This document shows, piece by piece, positions 26,956-34,073 of a DNA stretch of 64,000 bases. The number at the start of each line of letters is the position of its first letter. Positions within the stretch are counted from its first letter, which is position 1. This DNA is from Diadema setosum (taxonomy: Eukaryota > Echinodermata > Echinoidea > Diadematoida > Diadematidae). The notes beneath the pieces were generated by a model. That model searched no databases. It worked only from the letters and a program-made list of their open reading frames with translations, and was not told where the DNA came from. A program made the position numbers and the translations under genes. The stretch covers positions 9,593,453-9,657,452 of the forward strand of contig NC_092701.1 of assembly GCF_964275005.1 (NCBI RefSeq), read 5' to 3'.

Positions 26956-29900
26956 TAACAATAATAATCTTTATCCAGGGTAGCCTCTTCAGTGTTGCCG
27001 CTGTTCTACCAAAGGGCCCTGTCATTTATTATTACCCTAGCATTGCTAGGTACCTATTTATTCACTTGGGTTATGAGAGGGACATTGTGGGTAAAACCAT
27101 CTTGTCCAAAGACGTGAGCGCTGGGTGGGAATCGAAATTGGGTCCTCTGTTTTGGAGTCGGGAGTCTTATCCACTATGCCACAGCACCCCCGATGTGGCA
27201 GGTACAATTGTACAAGATTTGGTAAAAAGTCACTATGGTCTCCGTAAATTCATTTGGATTTCCCAGGCATATTTTGTCATTTGTGGGTTGTATGAAAGCG
27301 ACGAAGATCAGCATTTGCTGCATGGAGAATGTGTGATTGTTCAGGATATTTTGTATGTGTGTGGCTTGAGTGTTGTGTTCATGGTCACTTATTGTCATGT
27401 ACGTGTGACAGATTTTGAGTATTATAAGGTCACAGTTAGATATGGGAAGAGAAAACAATAATATGGACATGGGTGCTTGCTGTTGAAAATATTTTTGTGA
27501 TTGCTTCACTTACCTTGTATATGAAAACTATTGTCACTCTGTCTTAAAAGTGAAAAGCTGGGGGTACATCAATTCTTTAAGTTAAATTTCAAAGACTCCT
27601 TTATAGGAATATAATGGACGAGTTTGACTGTTGTCATGGCATGTTTGTCAGACTGTAAAGTGCAGCATACTCCTTCTATGGCAATAACTCTCATGAATAC
27701 TGAATTGTATGCACTTGAAATGTGCTCTTGCATGTACAGGCACAAGGGGTCCTAAGAATCAATAAATTTGAGGTTTAATGTGAAGAACCCTGCCCTCCTT
27801 ATTTACAGAGTGTGATTAATTCTTGTATAATTTATCTCAAGTAATCATTGTTAAATTCAGAGTAAATTATTCTGCACTCTAACTATTAATGGAATGCAAA
27901 CACAATGCAATTAGTATTCATTTTCAAATGCTGTCATGAGTCTTTGCAAATATGGTGAAAGTAGACTTTGCCAGTAATTTGATATCTTTATAGGATGGAA
28001 GTATACTGCTGTATTGAATATAGATGGTACCAAATAGCTGCATGTAAATTGACTTGTAGGCACAAGGCTGGAGCAGTGTTTAACTTGCAACGTGCTTTCC
28101 AGAATTTGGGCCTCTTGGTACACAAATGGATTTCACATGCTGACGAAGATTGTTTGTTTATACCGGAATCTCTCTCCATCCCCTTCATGATAGGCAATGC
28201 TGAGAATGAAGTTGTGAAGTTCATCATCAAATGTCTCAAGTGCTGCTTCTGGTGTTTGGAGAAGATCATGAAGTTCCTCAATAAGAATGCCTACATCATG
28301 GTGAGTATAATGTCAGTCATAGAACATTTAAATATGACTAGACATGTGCCATTTTTTGTTGTTTTTGTTCAATCAATTTGCACACCTCATGACTTGTTTG
28401 TGCCCGAGGTACTGTAAAAGTGGATATTTTCCCGTGACTAATTTTTCGCGCTTGGCTGGGTAAGAAGAGTTTCGTGTGTTTTTAATTCCGTGGAATCAAG
28501 ACACCAAATACTGGAACATAAGGCATGCAAAAATATTAGCGTGCTTTTATTTTCACGCTAGCTTCTGGTTGCGTGAAATGCGCAAAAATTACAATACCGC
28601 GAAAATTTCCACTTTTACAATATGTTGTTTGCCTGCCAGTCTATCCATGTGTAAACTATGACCTCCTTTCACCACGATATTAAAGCTGAAAACAACTGAA
28701 GATAATCCATTTCAGCTCGACATATTTGTGTACGATCTGATGAAGTGCTGGTGCTGAAAAAAGAAGAAGAAGAAGATGAAGATTCCCACAGAATAAAGGA
28801 AGTATAGACCATAACATCATTTACTGATCGCACTACGATTTGATTAGCATTTCATATAACACTCAACTGACTAAATACTGATCAAATCAAAGGGGAACAC
28901 TGACAGGTTAAAGTCATATTCTGATAGGTCCTGCCTTCTCTCCTTTTCAGTGATCAATTGAGGTAAAACAATTCTCTGTATAAAACTATTTCAGCAAATA
29001 TGGTGCATCTCTGATATCATGCAGTTGGCACCTGAATGACGTCAGATGTGAAAGATTTCAAGAAATTTTGTGAATATTTTGATAATCATATTGCTTGCAT
29101 GGATCATCTATTTTCATTCCATTTTTTGCTTAGTGCTTTCTTTGAACGTTCTGCATCTAATGAATTGATTTACACGTACTGAGGACTGAGGACTGTGCCT
29201 CTTTAAAGTCAAGATATCATCTTCCTCTCAAAGTGATAAGCAGTACGCGGCAAAATTATGTAAATTGAATATAATACTGCAAAGAGAGGAGAAAAAAAAA
29301 ACAGTTTGAAAAAATGTCAGTGTGTCCCTTGCAGTGGTGGATCCAGGCGGGGCACACTGGGCACCCCCCTTTATTTTTTTGTTAAAACAAAAGAAATAAA
29401 AAGACAGAAAATGAAGAGGGGTGGGGTGCGTGCGCCCCCTTTAATTTTGTGAAGGTGCCTCCCCTTTACGGAATTCCCGGATCCGCCCCTGCCTTGCATT
29501 CAGTATGAACTTATGGGAGAAATAAGGTAGCAGAAATAACTTGGACGATACCATCAATTGTACGTCTTTTTACAACCCATGAACTCTGACCTAACATATC
29601 CCACAGTTCTTGCCTTTCATGTTCCTTCCTGTCACTGTTGTTTGGATTGGAATTTTTAAAAATGGCGCTTTTGAAGTTTACCGCTGACAAAATAAGTCCA
29701 TATCTATGTGAGATCGAACAATGCTGTAGGCATGATGTACTATACAGTAGTCCCATCCATAGGTTGACTTTTTTACCTTTCCTTTCACTATCTACGTTGT
29801 ATTTCCCTTCCCATTACAGTGTGCAATCTACGGGAAGAACTTTTGCACATCGGCCAAAAACGCATTTTTCCTGCTCTTGAGAAACATTCTCAGGTGAGTG

Positions 29901-32900
29901 GCAATGCACATGGATCACAGTGGTCACTTTGAATGCCTGCAGATGTGGAATTGAGTGTGGGAGCTAGGAACCAGTTTTTTGCTCTTTGGAAATAATCAGC
30001 ATGAAATTAGCTTGTATAGCAAAATGAATTAGAGCTATCCAAGTACTGCAAGGCTAATACTGATTATGGCCTTATGGATTCTGGTCTGAGGCTGTAACCT
30101 GTAGAGTGAGACACCTACACATCTATTTACTTGTGGTAGTTGATATTAGTATGTTGCTGCTGTGTGGTCTCAGAATTTGAGCCAGACAATTTTCAGTATC
30201 CAACTTACTATAGACTATTATCATCACTGGCAAGATGGCATACAGTAAACTTTGTATGAGTCAGTCTTTTGGAGTGAAGAAAGTGCTTGAGTTAAGTGCT
30301 ATACTGTAAAAGTGATATACATGTACTGTGATTCAAGTGACAAACTGTTACAAAGTGATATTGTAAAGTGATAAACTGTAAAAGTGATGGACTGTAAAAT
30401 GCTGGAAATTTTTGCATAGATAAATAGATATGTGTGTAATAATTTTTGTTTTAATTTGTATGATGCTGTTGCATGTTGCCATTAATTAGTTATGAATATT
30501 GTTTATAGATTGTATGCACGTCTCCTTTATCAAGCAGACTCATGTGGGAGGTACAAAATTTGAAGGCATTTTCCGTATCCTCTCTGACATGTGACAGGGT
30601 CGCAGTGGTCAATAAGCTGACCGACTTGGTCCTGCTCATGGGCAAGCTGCTGACCGTTGGGTTGGTGGGCGTGGCAGCCTTCTTCTACTTCACCAATCAG
30701 ATTTCGTTCCTCTCCAACCTGGTCACCGTTCCTGACGTGACCTACTACTGGGTCCCCATCATTGTAAGTCATCTCTCTTCTGGATGAACATTTGTATGCT
30801 TATGTATTTGTGTTTATGTGTGCATTTAGGTAATAATCTCCTCCTCATCCTGGAATTAATGCATGAAATGAAATGATATTCTAGAATTGCAAGCTTTCAA
30901 TCCTCATGGTAATATTCAATTTCTAAGTACTTAGCCTGTCTCTTTCAGACTTTTGCTGAGACAGAAATTAACTTTATATTGATAAGTGTTATATTTTCTT
31001 CGAAAACATCACAGAAAGTTGTTTGTGTGCTTGTGTGTGAAGAGAAAGAGAGAGAGAAAACAAAAGAGATGGAAAATAAGAAAATGTGTGTGTGTGAGTG
31101 TGTGAGACTACAAGTACTATCAAACAACGTTATAAGTTTTACTGGAGTTTCACAGAAAATTTGACGTTCCTTGCTATTACTGTATACGGCATATATATCG
31201 CGAGTCTGAATTTTCGCGAATCGGGACTTCACGACAATTTCGCAAGTGATTAAATTCGCGATCGTGGAGTCCTGTACTGAACGGAGAAATGTGTACGCGT
31301 ACGTCACATTCATATCGGCATCAGAGTTGATATTTTCGCGTGTTTTTAATTTCACAAATAGCAGCTGACTCGCGAAATTCGCAAAAATAAAAGCCTCGCG
31401 AAATATTTGGCGTATACAGTATAATGTCAGCAATTGTGGTTATAAGTAGAATGATACAACCAAGGATTTCCGTCTTGTGGTTCCAAGGTCTGAATCTGTT
31501 GGCAGCAGTGGTAATGTTTTTATGCATATATAGTACTTTATTATCAGTTGTTGCCAAATGCTTTGGAGGGCCGGGACTTGAAAGTCCTGTATTACCTTTG
31601 GGAACAGGGATTTTGATAAAAAAAAAATCAAGATATGACATTTGATGCATATATGTAGGTCTGTTGTACCACAAAACATCCTATCATATGAAATTTTTGC
31701 AATAAAGCCTAAAATATAAGGAAATATCTGTATTTTTCTCAATAACTCGTACCTGTAGACGGCTTAGTCTGGAAACATTCTTATTATAACTATTGTTCAC
31801 ATTTGGTATATTTAACAATACTTAACATTGATTTTACCGATTCAAACTTTTACAGTGGTTGTTTCTATCCCTAACTCACATTTTAGAACTATTTTAAAGC
31901 ACTAATGCTTGGTTCTTGTTTCATCTGCAAATGGTAAATTATGCCTTTAAAACTGTTGGTCCCATGCTTCTGATTTCCTTGAAGTACTGGTACCTACTTA
32001 TATTGCTTCCTTTGTTTCCAAATGGACTGAGCCCAAATCGATTCATAAGGAGAAAAATAGAGATGTACCCAGAGAATGTGCTTCTTAACCGGTCAATAAT
32101 AGTGACATTTCATCTGTGAACATATTTGTGCCAGCCTTTCCATTTTTTCTTGACTTTCTGGCGCATCATTAGCAGGATGCCTTGCTGTGAATAAATACTT
32201 TATTGAGATGCCCTTCTTATCACTTTCTTCCTCTGTAGGTGATGGTCATCGGAACCTATGCAATCGCTGTGAGCTTCTTTGGAGTGTATGATATGGCGGT
32301 GGACACCCTGTTCCTCTGCTTCTGTAAGTTTCTTTTTCTTTTTTCTTCAATATTTTGTTGTTAATAAGTTGATTTTATACATAATTTTCATAATACCTGA
32401 AAGAAAAAAAATTACAACATACAAAACAATATATTTTCCTAATCACTCATATCCTAAATGACAACAATATTTCTCTTACTTCTTTGTTTTTCTGATATCA
32501 CATGTAAACATATTATACAAATATCGTCTGTTGAGAATGAGAAGGGCGTTAAGTGGTCTTGAACACTATGGGTTTTGTGGCAACGTAACGCCCTTATCAT
32601 TCTCAGCCGACGATATGATCTCTGTGATGGCTAGCGAGTGTGTTTTGGCACATACATCTAATTTCAAAAGCACACATTCATTTGCTTAGATATTCAGAAC
32701 AGTATAATGCGTTTGCGTACGTAGCATATGACTTGCAATAAGAAAGGCACAGGTACACATGTAGCAGTTATCATCTAGGCAAGCTGTTTAGGCAGGCCAG
32801 AGTGGCATATGTGTAAATAATATTTGCCTATGCATAGGTGTTAATCTTCTTCTGTTTTTTTCCTTTGCAATGCTTGTGCCAATGACTCTGTTATTATTAG

Positions 32901-33200
32901 TCTCTTTTTAAAAAACTACTTTTCTTGAGGCTGAGATGTAATGAGTTCATCCCTATTTTTTGACATTAAGTTTTTTGACATCTCCAAAAAAAAAAAAGAA
33001 GAGAGAATAGGCCTATAACATGTATATATTATCACGATTGTGAAATATGTCTCTATTGGCAACGTCACCCCCATATTTTTATTAAACCCACAGTGGAGGA
33101 TCTAGAGAGGCACGATGGCTCAGCAGAAAAACCGTACTACATGTCCAAGGATCTCATGGGCATCGTCGGCAAGAAGAGTAAAGTAGAGAAAGAGGATTAG
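517..33200 (+). CDS. SLC44A2/4/5: Choline transporter-like protein, SLC44A2/4/5 group (21 coding exons)
   Basis: Joined coding exons: 517-577, 11693-11741, 12418-12491, 13297-13378, 15151-15235, 15768-15935, 17600-17672, 18466-18607, 19880-19963, 20741-20853, 21379-21501, 22324-22423, 23768-23860, 24749-24839, 25714-25949, 26528-26622, 28194-28300, 29820-29893, 30598-30763, 32239-32323, 33094-33200. They total 2208 nt, giving 735 residues, close to human SLC44A2/4/5 (about 706-719). All junction phases agree. The N-terminal signature GKPTKYDPTFKGPIEDRSCT, the segment GQMTLAGAFASYYWAF and the C-terminal FLEDLER...PYYMSK are hallmarks of the family. About ten membrane segments are visible, with a large extracellular loop after the first one (roughly residues 62-260) carrying cysteines and N-glycosylation sequons (NYT, NIT). 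The loop before exon 15 carries NGT and NNTT. Family members are plasma-membrane or mitochondrial carriers for choline or thiamine derivatives; the substrate here cannot be read from sequence. From memory it resembles human SLC44A4 slightly more than SLC44A2, but orthology is not resolved. Confidence 0.95.
1163..1331. mobile_element. hAT-like MITE, CAGTGGCGGATCCAG family, copy 1
   Basis: The ends are CAGTGGCGGATCCAG and CTGGATCTGCCCTG, imperfect terminal inverted repeats. Directly repeated AACAG lies next to both ends. CAG...CTG termini are typical of hAT elements. The interior is A-rich and C-rich with no ORF. A second copy lies at 29332-29491. Confidence 0.65.
4530..4880. repeat. Foldback-like array of GGTTTGTTAATTC units, copy 1
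   Basis: Forward units (AAGGTTTGTTAATTC, AAGGTTCGTTTAAT and variants) fill about 4560-4725. Reversed units (GGATTAACAAACCTT, ATGAACCTT) fill about 4750-4860. The switch of strand in the middle makes a loose foldback. It is related to the better preserved locus at 44200-44820. Confidence 0.55.
6963..7148. mobile_element. Pogo-like MITE, CGTTATAACG family
   Basis: Terminal inverted repeats begin CAGTGCACTCCCGTTATAAC on the left and CAGTGGACTCCCGTTATAAC on the right (reverse complement), flanked by TA on both sides. The TA duplication and CAGTG start are typical of pogo/Tigger-type Tc1-mariner relatives. The interior repeats GTTATAACGAAAT several times and encodes nothing. Confidence 0.75.
7788..7800. 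promoter_or_regulatory. X-box (RFX-type) motif in intron 1
   Basis: GTTGCCTAGCAAC is a perfect palindromic match to the RFX X-box pattern (GTNRCC, short gap, RGYAAC). It lies in a locally more GC-balanced part of intron 1. The match is direct; binding is inferred. Confidence 0.35.
9046..9145. repeat. 50-bp tandem duplication
   Basis: Two nearly identical 50-bp units begin ATACCTTTTAGAGGC at 9046 and 9096 and end AAAAGAATTTAC. Only a few bases differ, so the duplication looks recent. Confidence 0.9.
11693..11741 (+). CDS. SLC44A2/4/5: SLC44A-like coding exon 2
   Basis: Residues 21-37, encoding the diagnostic GKPTKYDPTFKGPIED motif just before the first membrane helix. Acceptor TTTCAG, donor GTAGGC. 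Confidence 0.95.
12418..12491 (+). CDS. SLC44A2/4/5: SLC44A-like coding exon 3 (TM1)
   Basis: Residues 37-62. RSCTDVICC leads into a hydrophobic helix (LLFIVCFVGMFVVGYW), the first membrane segment of the family. Acceptor CTACAG, donor GTGAGT. Confidence 0.95.
13297..13378 (+). CDS. SLC44A2/4/5: SLC44A-like coding exon 4
   Basis: Residues 62-89, start of the large extracellular loop: AWSHGNPVTLIKPTDTYGNI followed by CGYAENV. The cysteine and G-N/E context match the human paralogues. Acceptor TTTCAG, donor GTAAGA. Confidence 0.95.
13586..13948. mobile_element. hAT-like MITE, GGGCTCGACACTAAC family, copy 1
   Basis: The ends are CAAGGCTCGACACTAAC and GTTAGTGTGGAGTCCTG, a degraded form of the 17-bp terminal repeat that is perfect in the copy at 37749-38099. 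The flanks share CTTTATG (13579-13585 and 13949-13955), close to the 8-bp target duplication expected of hAT. The interior repeats GGGCCACC and reads as no gene. Confidence 0.75.
15151..15235 (+). CDS. SLC44A2/4/5: SLC44A-like coding exon 5
   Basis: Residues 89-117: KDKPYLYFFNFLDCLSSST and then LLSVKCPTVQ. The KPYL-FN and CPT motifs are conserved in SLC44A2/4. Acceptor TGGCAG, donor GTAAAC. Confidence 0.95.
15655..15760 (+). mobile_element. LINE-like 3' tail ending in (ATT)n
   Basis: GTGAGCGCCTTGAGCACC followed by TGGATGCG, TATAAATGTCTGTATT and an (ATT)n run looks like the 3' end shared by many invertebrate CR1/L2-type LINEs and their SINEs. No reverse transcriptase is nearby, so it is a 5'-truncated copy. 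It ends 8 bp before exon 6. Confidence 0.5.
15768..15935 (+). CDS. SLC44A2/4/5: SLC44A-like coding exon 6
   Basis: Residues 118-173 of the extracellular loop, beginning VCVSSCPNYTAAPYT. It contains the sequon NYT and several cysteines. Acceptor GTGACAG has no ordinary pyrimidine tract but a LINE-derived (ATT)n run; donor GTAAGT. Confidence 0.95.
15936..17599 (+). other. Intron 6: mostly unrecognised
   Basis: AT-rich intron. Around 16975-17110 there is a more GC-rich block (AAGTGCGCACATCATGAGCA ... CCTTGCGGCAGGGGTTCAGG) of a style common in decayed invertebrate transposons, but no termini could be placed. Nothing else was recognised. Confidence 0.5.
17600..17672 (+). CDS. SLC44A2/4/5: SLC44A-like coding exon 7
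   Basis: Residues 174-198: SGTVGLEKMFSDEKCASYVI and then PQTA. It is part of the extracellular loop. Acceptor TTTCAG, donor GTGAGT. Confidence 0.9.
17771..17876 (-). mobile_element. piggyBac-like TTAA MITE, family A copy 1
   Basis: TTAA flanks, left end CCCGTTGAGGA. The body is the reverse complement of the other copies (TTGCTACAACA, then the CATTTCCC word). The right end is degraded. It lies in intron 7. Confidence 0.65.
18466..18607 (+). CDS. SLC44A2/4/5: SLC44A-like coding exon 8
   Basis: Residues 198-245, beginning YLGRCVPSFLVNALSSVTDV. It carries the sequon NIT within SENNNITASN. LGRC(F/V)P is conserved with human SLC44A2/A4. Acceptor GTGCAG, donor GTAAGA. Confidence 0.95.
19046..19708 (-). 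mobile_element. GTGACCCGCTACAAC TIR element, copy 1
   Basis: The ends are GTGACTAGCTACAACAAAAG and, inverted, GTGACCCGCTACAACAAAAT. The interior (0.63 kb) matches the reverse complement of the copy at 51703-52463, for example TTTGAAGTCA and AATTGGTCAAAAC. No transposase ORF is present, so it is non-autonomous. It lies in intron 8. The family is not recognised. Confidence 0.75.
19880..19963 (+). CDS. SLC44A2/4/5: SLC44A-like coding exon 9
   Basis: Residues 245-273: TSVNLLLDVVNLVEVIYQDV then VASWYIIL. This is the amphipathic lead-in and start of TM2; the SWY(W/I)I motif is conserved. Acceptor TGACAG, donor GTAAGT. Confidence 0.95.
20741..20853 (+). CDS. SLC44A2/4/5: SLC44A-like coding exon 10 (TM2-TM3)
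   Basis: Residues 273-311. GMLLGMLIAFIFIVLMRWLA and VIVWFTIFGLMATLGVG form the second and third membrane segments; the LMR(W/F)LAG motif is conserved. Acceptor TGCAG, donor GTAAGT. Confidence 0.95.
21379..21501 (+). CDS. SLC44A2/4/5: SLC44A-like coding exon 11
   Basis: Residues 311-352: GIYYSYYMYTSLAGVDGADA followed by FTANLSSYFRLQQTWLIIG. F-T-NLS-Y---QQTWL matches the human SLC44A4 loop before TM4. Acceptor TGCAG, donor GTGAGA. Confidence 0.95.
22324..22423 (+). CDS. SLC44A2/4/5: SLC44A-like coding exon 12 (TM4)
   Basis: Residues 352-385: IILSVLLAIILLMTLCL helix followed by RIRIAISLIKEASR, the strongly conserved cytosolic R-I-IAI-L-KEAS motif. Acceptor TACAG, donor GTAAGG. Confidence 0.98.
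22474..22985. mobile_element. Long-TIR MITE, AAAGGACAAGTTCACC family, copy 1 (decayed)
   Basis: The interior aligns with the intact copy at 40581-41138: GTTTGAGGAAAATTG, TTCAACATATTTTCACTT, GATTGTCC and TTTTCCTCA in the same order. The outermost terminal repeats are worn away. It lies in intron 12. Confidence 0.6.
23005..23096 (+). mobile_element. piggyBac-like TTAA MITE, family A copy 2
   Basis: Exact TTAA on both sides. The left end CCCGTTGAGGAC pairs with the right end CTCAATGGG. The body has ATACTCGGGCAAATGTCTA, GGGAAATG and TTGTAGCAAA, shared with the other copies. 92 bp including TTAA. Confidence 0.8.
23768..23860 (+). CDS. SLC44A2/4/5: SLC44A-like coding exon 13 (TM5)
   Basis: Residues 385-416: AIGHMISTLFWPIMPFLLEL then IVVALFACIAV. 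It matches the human helix after KEAS(K/R)A(V/I)G. The donor is the U12-type GTATCCTTTT at 23861; ending the exon after GCAGT keeps the frame with exon 14. Confidence 0.93.
23967..24082. mobile_element. Palindromic MITE, GGCCCCGTTTTAT family, copy 1
   Basis: The left end GGCCCCGTTTTATC pairs with the right end TTCATAAAACAGGGCC. Inner arms TATAATTAATTATA and CAATTATAACT extend the fold. Both flanks carry CATA/ATA. The whole ~115 bp would form one hairpin. A second copy is at 63125-63240. Confidence 0.7.
24583..24650. mobile_element. Partial CATTTCATGAAGCATTTTG MITE
   Basis: Contains CATTTCATGAAGCATTTTG and CCGACAAAGTTGTC, matching one arm of the full element at 42460-42603. The other arm is missing or reduced to CTTCATGAAG. 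Confidence 0.55.
24749..24839 (+). CDS. SLC44A2/4/5: SLC44A-like coding exon 14
   Basis: Residues 416-446: YLATTHRNMYVVVDAP followed by VANGTSCDQA. It is an extracellular loop with sequon NGT. It starts after the U12 acceptor CCTCAG; donor GTAAGT. Confidence 0.9.
25414..25668. mobile_element. Palindromic MITE, GTGGGACCCAC family, copy 1 (3' part)
   Basis: GGTGGGACCCACC, ATGGATATCTCAGCCATTTC, CAAATAAACTTTAAATTCC and AAAAAGTTAAAAGC align with the right half of the copy at 41187-41576. It ends about 45 bp before exon 15. Confidence 0.65.
25714..25949 (+). CDS. SLC44A2/4/5: SLC44A-like coding exon 15 (TM6)
   Basis: Residues 447-525, the longest exon. It begins TFATNNTTAMCIFSEY (sequon NNT). It continues with the helix NLFMFFWLVNFMIAWGQMTL, then AGAFASYYWAF and PQDIPAFPLL, the best conserved block of the family. 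Acceptor CACAG, donor GTACAG. Confidence 0.98.
26391..26483 (+). mobile_element. piggyBac-like TTAA MITE, family A copy 3
   Basis: TTAA on both sides, left end CCCGTTAAGGAC, right end GTCCTCAACTGG. Body GAGTATACTCGGGCAAGTGT and GGGAAATGTGTGTTGTAGC. It lies 44 bp upstream of exon 16. Confidence 0.8.
26528..26622 (+). CDS. SLC44A2/4/5: SLC44A-like coding exon 16 (TM7)
   Basis: Residues 525-557: RYHLGTIAFGSLIIAIIQMI then RVMLEYIEQKLKG. It matches human RYHTGSLAFGALIL..RVILEY. Acceptor TCCAG, donor GTGCGT. Confidence 0.98.
26646..26970. repeat. (ACA)n then (AAT)n microsatellite
   Basis: About 320 bp of ACA triplets (to about 26690) followed by interrupted AAT triplets. It abuts the 3' tail of a minus-strand SINE (26971-27192), so the AAT part probably grew from the SINE tail. 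It starts about 25 bp after the exon 16 donor. Confidence 0.95.
26971..27192 (-). mobile_element. tRNA-derived SINE
   Basis: Read on the minus strand it begins GGGGTGCTGTGGCATAGTGG, with a perfect A box (TGGCATAGTGG). A B-box-like TTTCGATTCCC lies about 45 nt further on. It ends GAGGCTACCCTGGATAAAG followed by ATT repeats. The layout (tRNA-like head, unrelated body, simple tail) is that of a SINE. The copy at 54684-54830 shares head and tail. Confidence 0.7.
28194..28300 (+). CDS. SLC44A2/4/5: SLC44A-like coding exon 17
   Basis: Residues 557-592: GNAENEVVKFIIKCLKCCFW then CLEKIMKFLNKNAYIM. The CLKCCFWCLEK and FLN(R/K)NAYIM motifs are near-identical to human. Acceptor GATAG, donor GTGAGT. Confidence 0.98.
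28410..28621. mobile_element. TACTGTAAAAGTGGATA MITE, copy 1
   Basis: The left end TACTGTAAAAGTGGATATTT pairs with the right end GAAAATTTCCACTTTTACA. The interior has TAATTTTTCGCGC and TTTTAATTCCG. It is about 210 bp with no ORF, in intron 17. Related copies lie at 46989-47202 and 55047-55232. Confidence 0.7.
29332..29491. mobile_element. hAT-like MITE, CAGTGGCGGATCCAG family, copy 2
   Basis: The ends are CAGTGGTGGATCCAGG and CCCGGATCCGCCCCTG. CCTTGCA occurs at the left boundary and again just after the right end. The middle shares CCCCCTTTATTT, AAAACAAAAG and TTTACGGAATTCC with the copy at 1163-1331. Confidence 0.7.
29820..29893 (+). CDS. SLC44A2/4/5: SLC44A-like coding exon 18
   Basis: Residues 593-617: CAIYGKNFCTSAKNAFFLLL then RNIL. 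IYG(T/K)NFC-SA(R/K)NAF-LL-RNI is near-identical to human. Acceptor TACAG, donor GTGAGT. Confidence 0.98.
30598..30763 (+). CDS. SLC44A2/4/5: SLC44A-like coding exon 19
   Basis: Residues 617-672: RVAVVNKLTDLVLLMGKLLT then VGLVGVAAFFYF and TYYWVPII. DK-TD-L---GKLL and YYWVPI are family motifs. Acceptor GACAG, donor GTAAGT. Confidence 0.98.
31178..31423. mobile_element. TACTGTATACGGC MITE, copy 1
   Basis: The left end TACTGTATACGGCATATA pairs with the right end TTTGGCGTATACAGTA. The interior is rich in TTCGCGAA words (AATTTTCGCGAATC, TTCGCGTGTTTTTAAT). The copy at 35541-35786 is closely similar. The two end in TACTGTA/TACAGTA like the family at 28410. Confidence 0.75.
31580..31951 (+). mobile_element. 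TTAA-ended MITE, family H copy 1
   Basis: Contains ACCTTTGGGAACAG, ACATTTGATGCATATATGTA, AACATCCTA, GGCTTAGTCTGGAAACATT, TTTCTATCCCTAAC and CATCTGCAAATGGTAAAT, ending in GCCTTTAA. The same words occur in order in copies at 47618-48013 (inverted), 54130-54270 (partial) and 55542-55912. Confidence 0.65.
32239..32323 (+). CDS. SLC44A2/4/5: SLC44A-like coding exon 20 (last TM)
   Basis: Residues 673-701: VMVIGTYAIAVSFFGVYDMA then VDTLFLCF. (F/V)(F/Y)GM-VDTLFLCF is conserved. Acceptor TGTAG, donor GTAAGT. Confidence 0.98.
32521..32616. repeat. 96-bp hairpin element
   Basis: The left arm at 32521-32551 (ATATCGTCTGTTGAGAATGA ...) pairs with the right arm at 32586-32616, about 28 of 31 positions, around a 34-nt loop. 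No second copy was seen in the window. It lies in intron 20. Confidence 0.8.
33094..33200 (+). CDS. SLC44A2/4/5: SLC44A-like coding exon 21 and stop
   Basis: Residues 701-735: LEDLERHDGSAEKPYYMSKD then LMGIVGKKSKVEKED and TAG. The EDLER-(N/D)GS---PYYMSK tail is near-identical to SLC44A4. The lysine-rich end is cytosolic. Acceptor CACAG. Confidence 0.97.
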
Positions 33201-34067
33201 ATCTGCCGGTTGGAGCAATTTCCAGAGCTGACCTTGAACTCTTGTGTCCAAAGGACATCATTAACAAATATAACACCGCATGCAAACACTGTGTGACTTT
33301 TGTGACATCATCAACATGTTGAGGAGAGGAATATTGAGAACCTGATGGAGAACTGGATTGATGGATGCACATGGAAAATAGAAATCCCCCAAGGCATCAG
33401 TGATCTCTTAAGTTATTGTGAGTGTCTTGGGTGACGCGAGTCAGAACCAGCTACAGTGATGTCAATGTATATGCACCCATATGAGCAAAACTTTCCATAA
33501 GACAAAACTTCCACCCTGAGGAGAATTTCCACATCATTCTTTTTAACTGCAATTGAAACAAGTGGAACTTCTCAAACTTTGAAATGGCTGATGATATTTG
33601 AAGATGAATCCTTTGTTGAATAATGATTGAAAAAAAAAAAAAGATTCAGAAGGTGTTTACTTTAAACCCTCAGCACAGAGTTAGGTCCCCATACATGAAC
33701 ACCTATATCCAGTTATAACCTCTTTGATAACCCCTATGATGCATCTTTAAATTGATGCTGTCATTGTTATTTAGTACAGTTCAAACTAAGTTATGTACAC
33801 ATGTCTTGTGAGTGAATGAAGATTGAATATATGAAATATAGTTTAAACACTGTTTGAATTTTCATATTAGCCATGCTGTACTGATATCTTTCTGTTTTTG
33901 TTCAAACAGAAATGGAGATATGTAAATAGAGTAATCATTTTGTGATTAATTTTTTTGTTGCGTGCATGTAGACAGACTTGTTCCAGAGATTTAATACGGT
34001 CTAAGAACTATTGTGGCTGGATGAGGAAATACTGAAATTGATAAAAATTGTGTTTTTTTTTTTCATC

Positions 34068-34073
34068 AATAAA
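34068..34073 (+). terminator. Candidate poly(A) signal of the SLC44A gene
   Basis: AATAAA 868 bases after the stop codon, the first canonical signal downstream. AATAAA also occurs at 35238 and 37658, so alternative ends are possible. Confidence 0.4.

Noticed and set aside
27100-27192. Possible minus-strand tRNA gene
   Set aside because: A-box and B-box are present but the acceptor stem does not pair and the SINE body and tail follow.
26531-27461. Long reading frames of poly-Ile/Met (both strands) over 26646-26970
   Set aside because: They are translations of the (ACA)n/(AAT)n microsatellite and the SINE; no splice or homology support.
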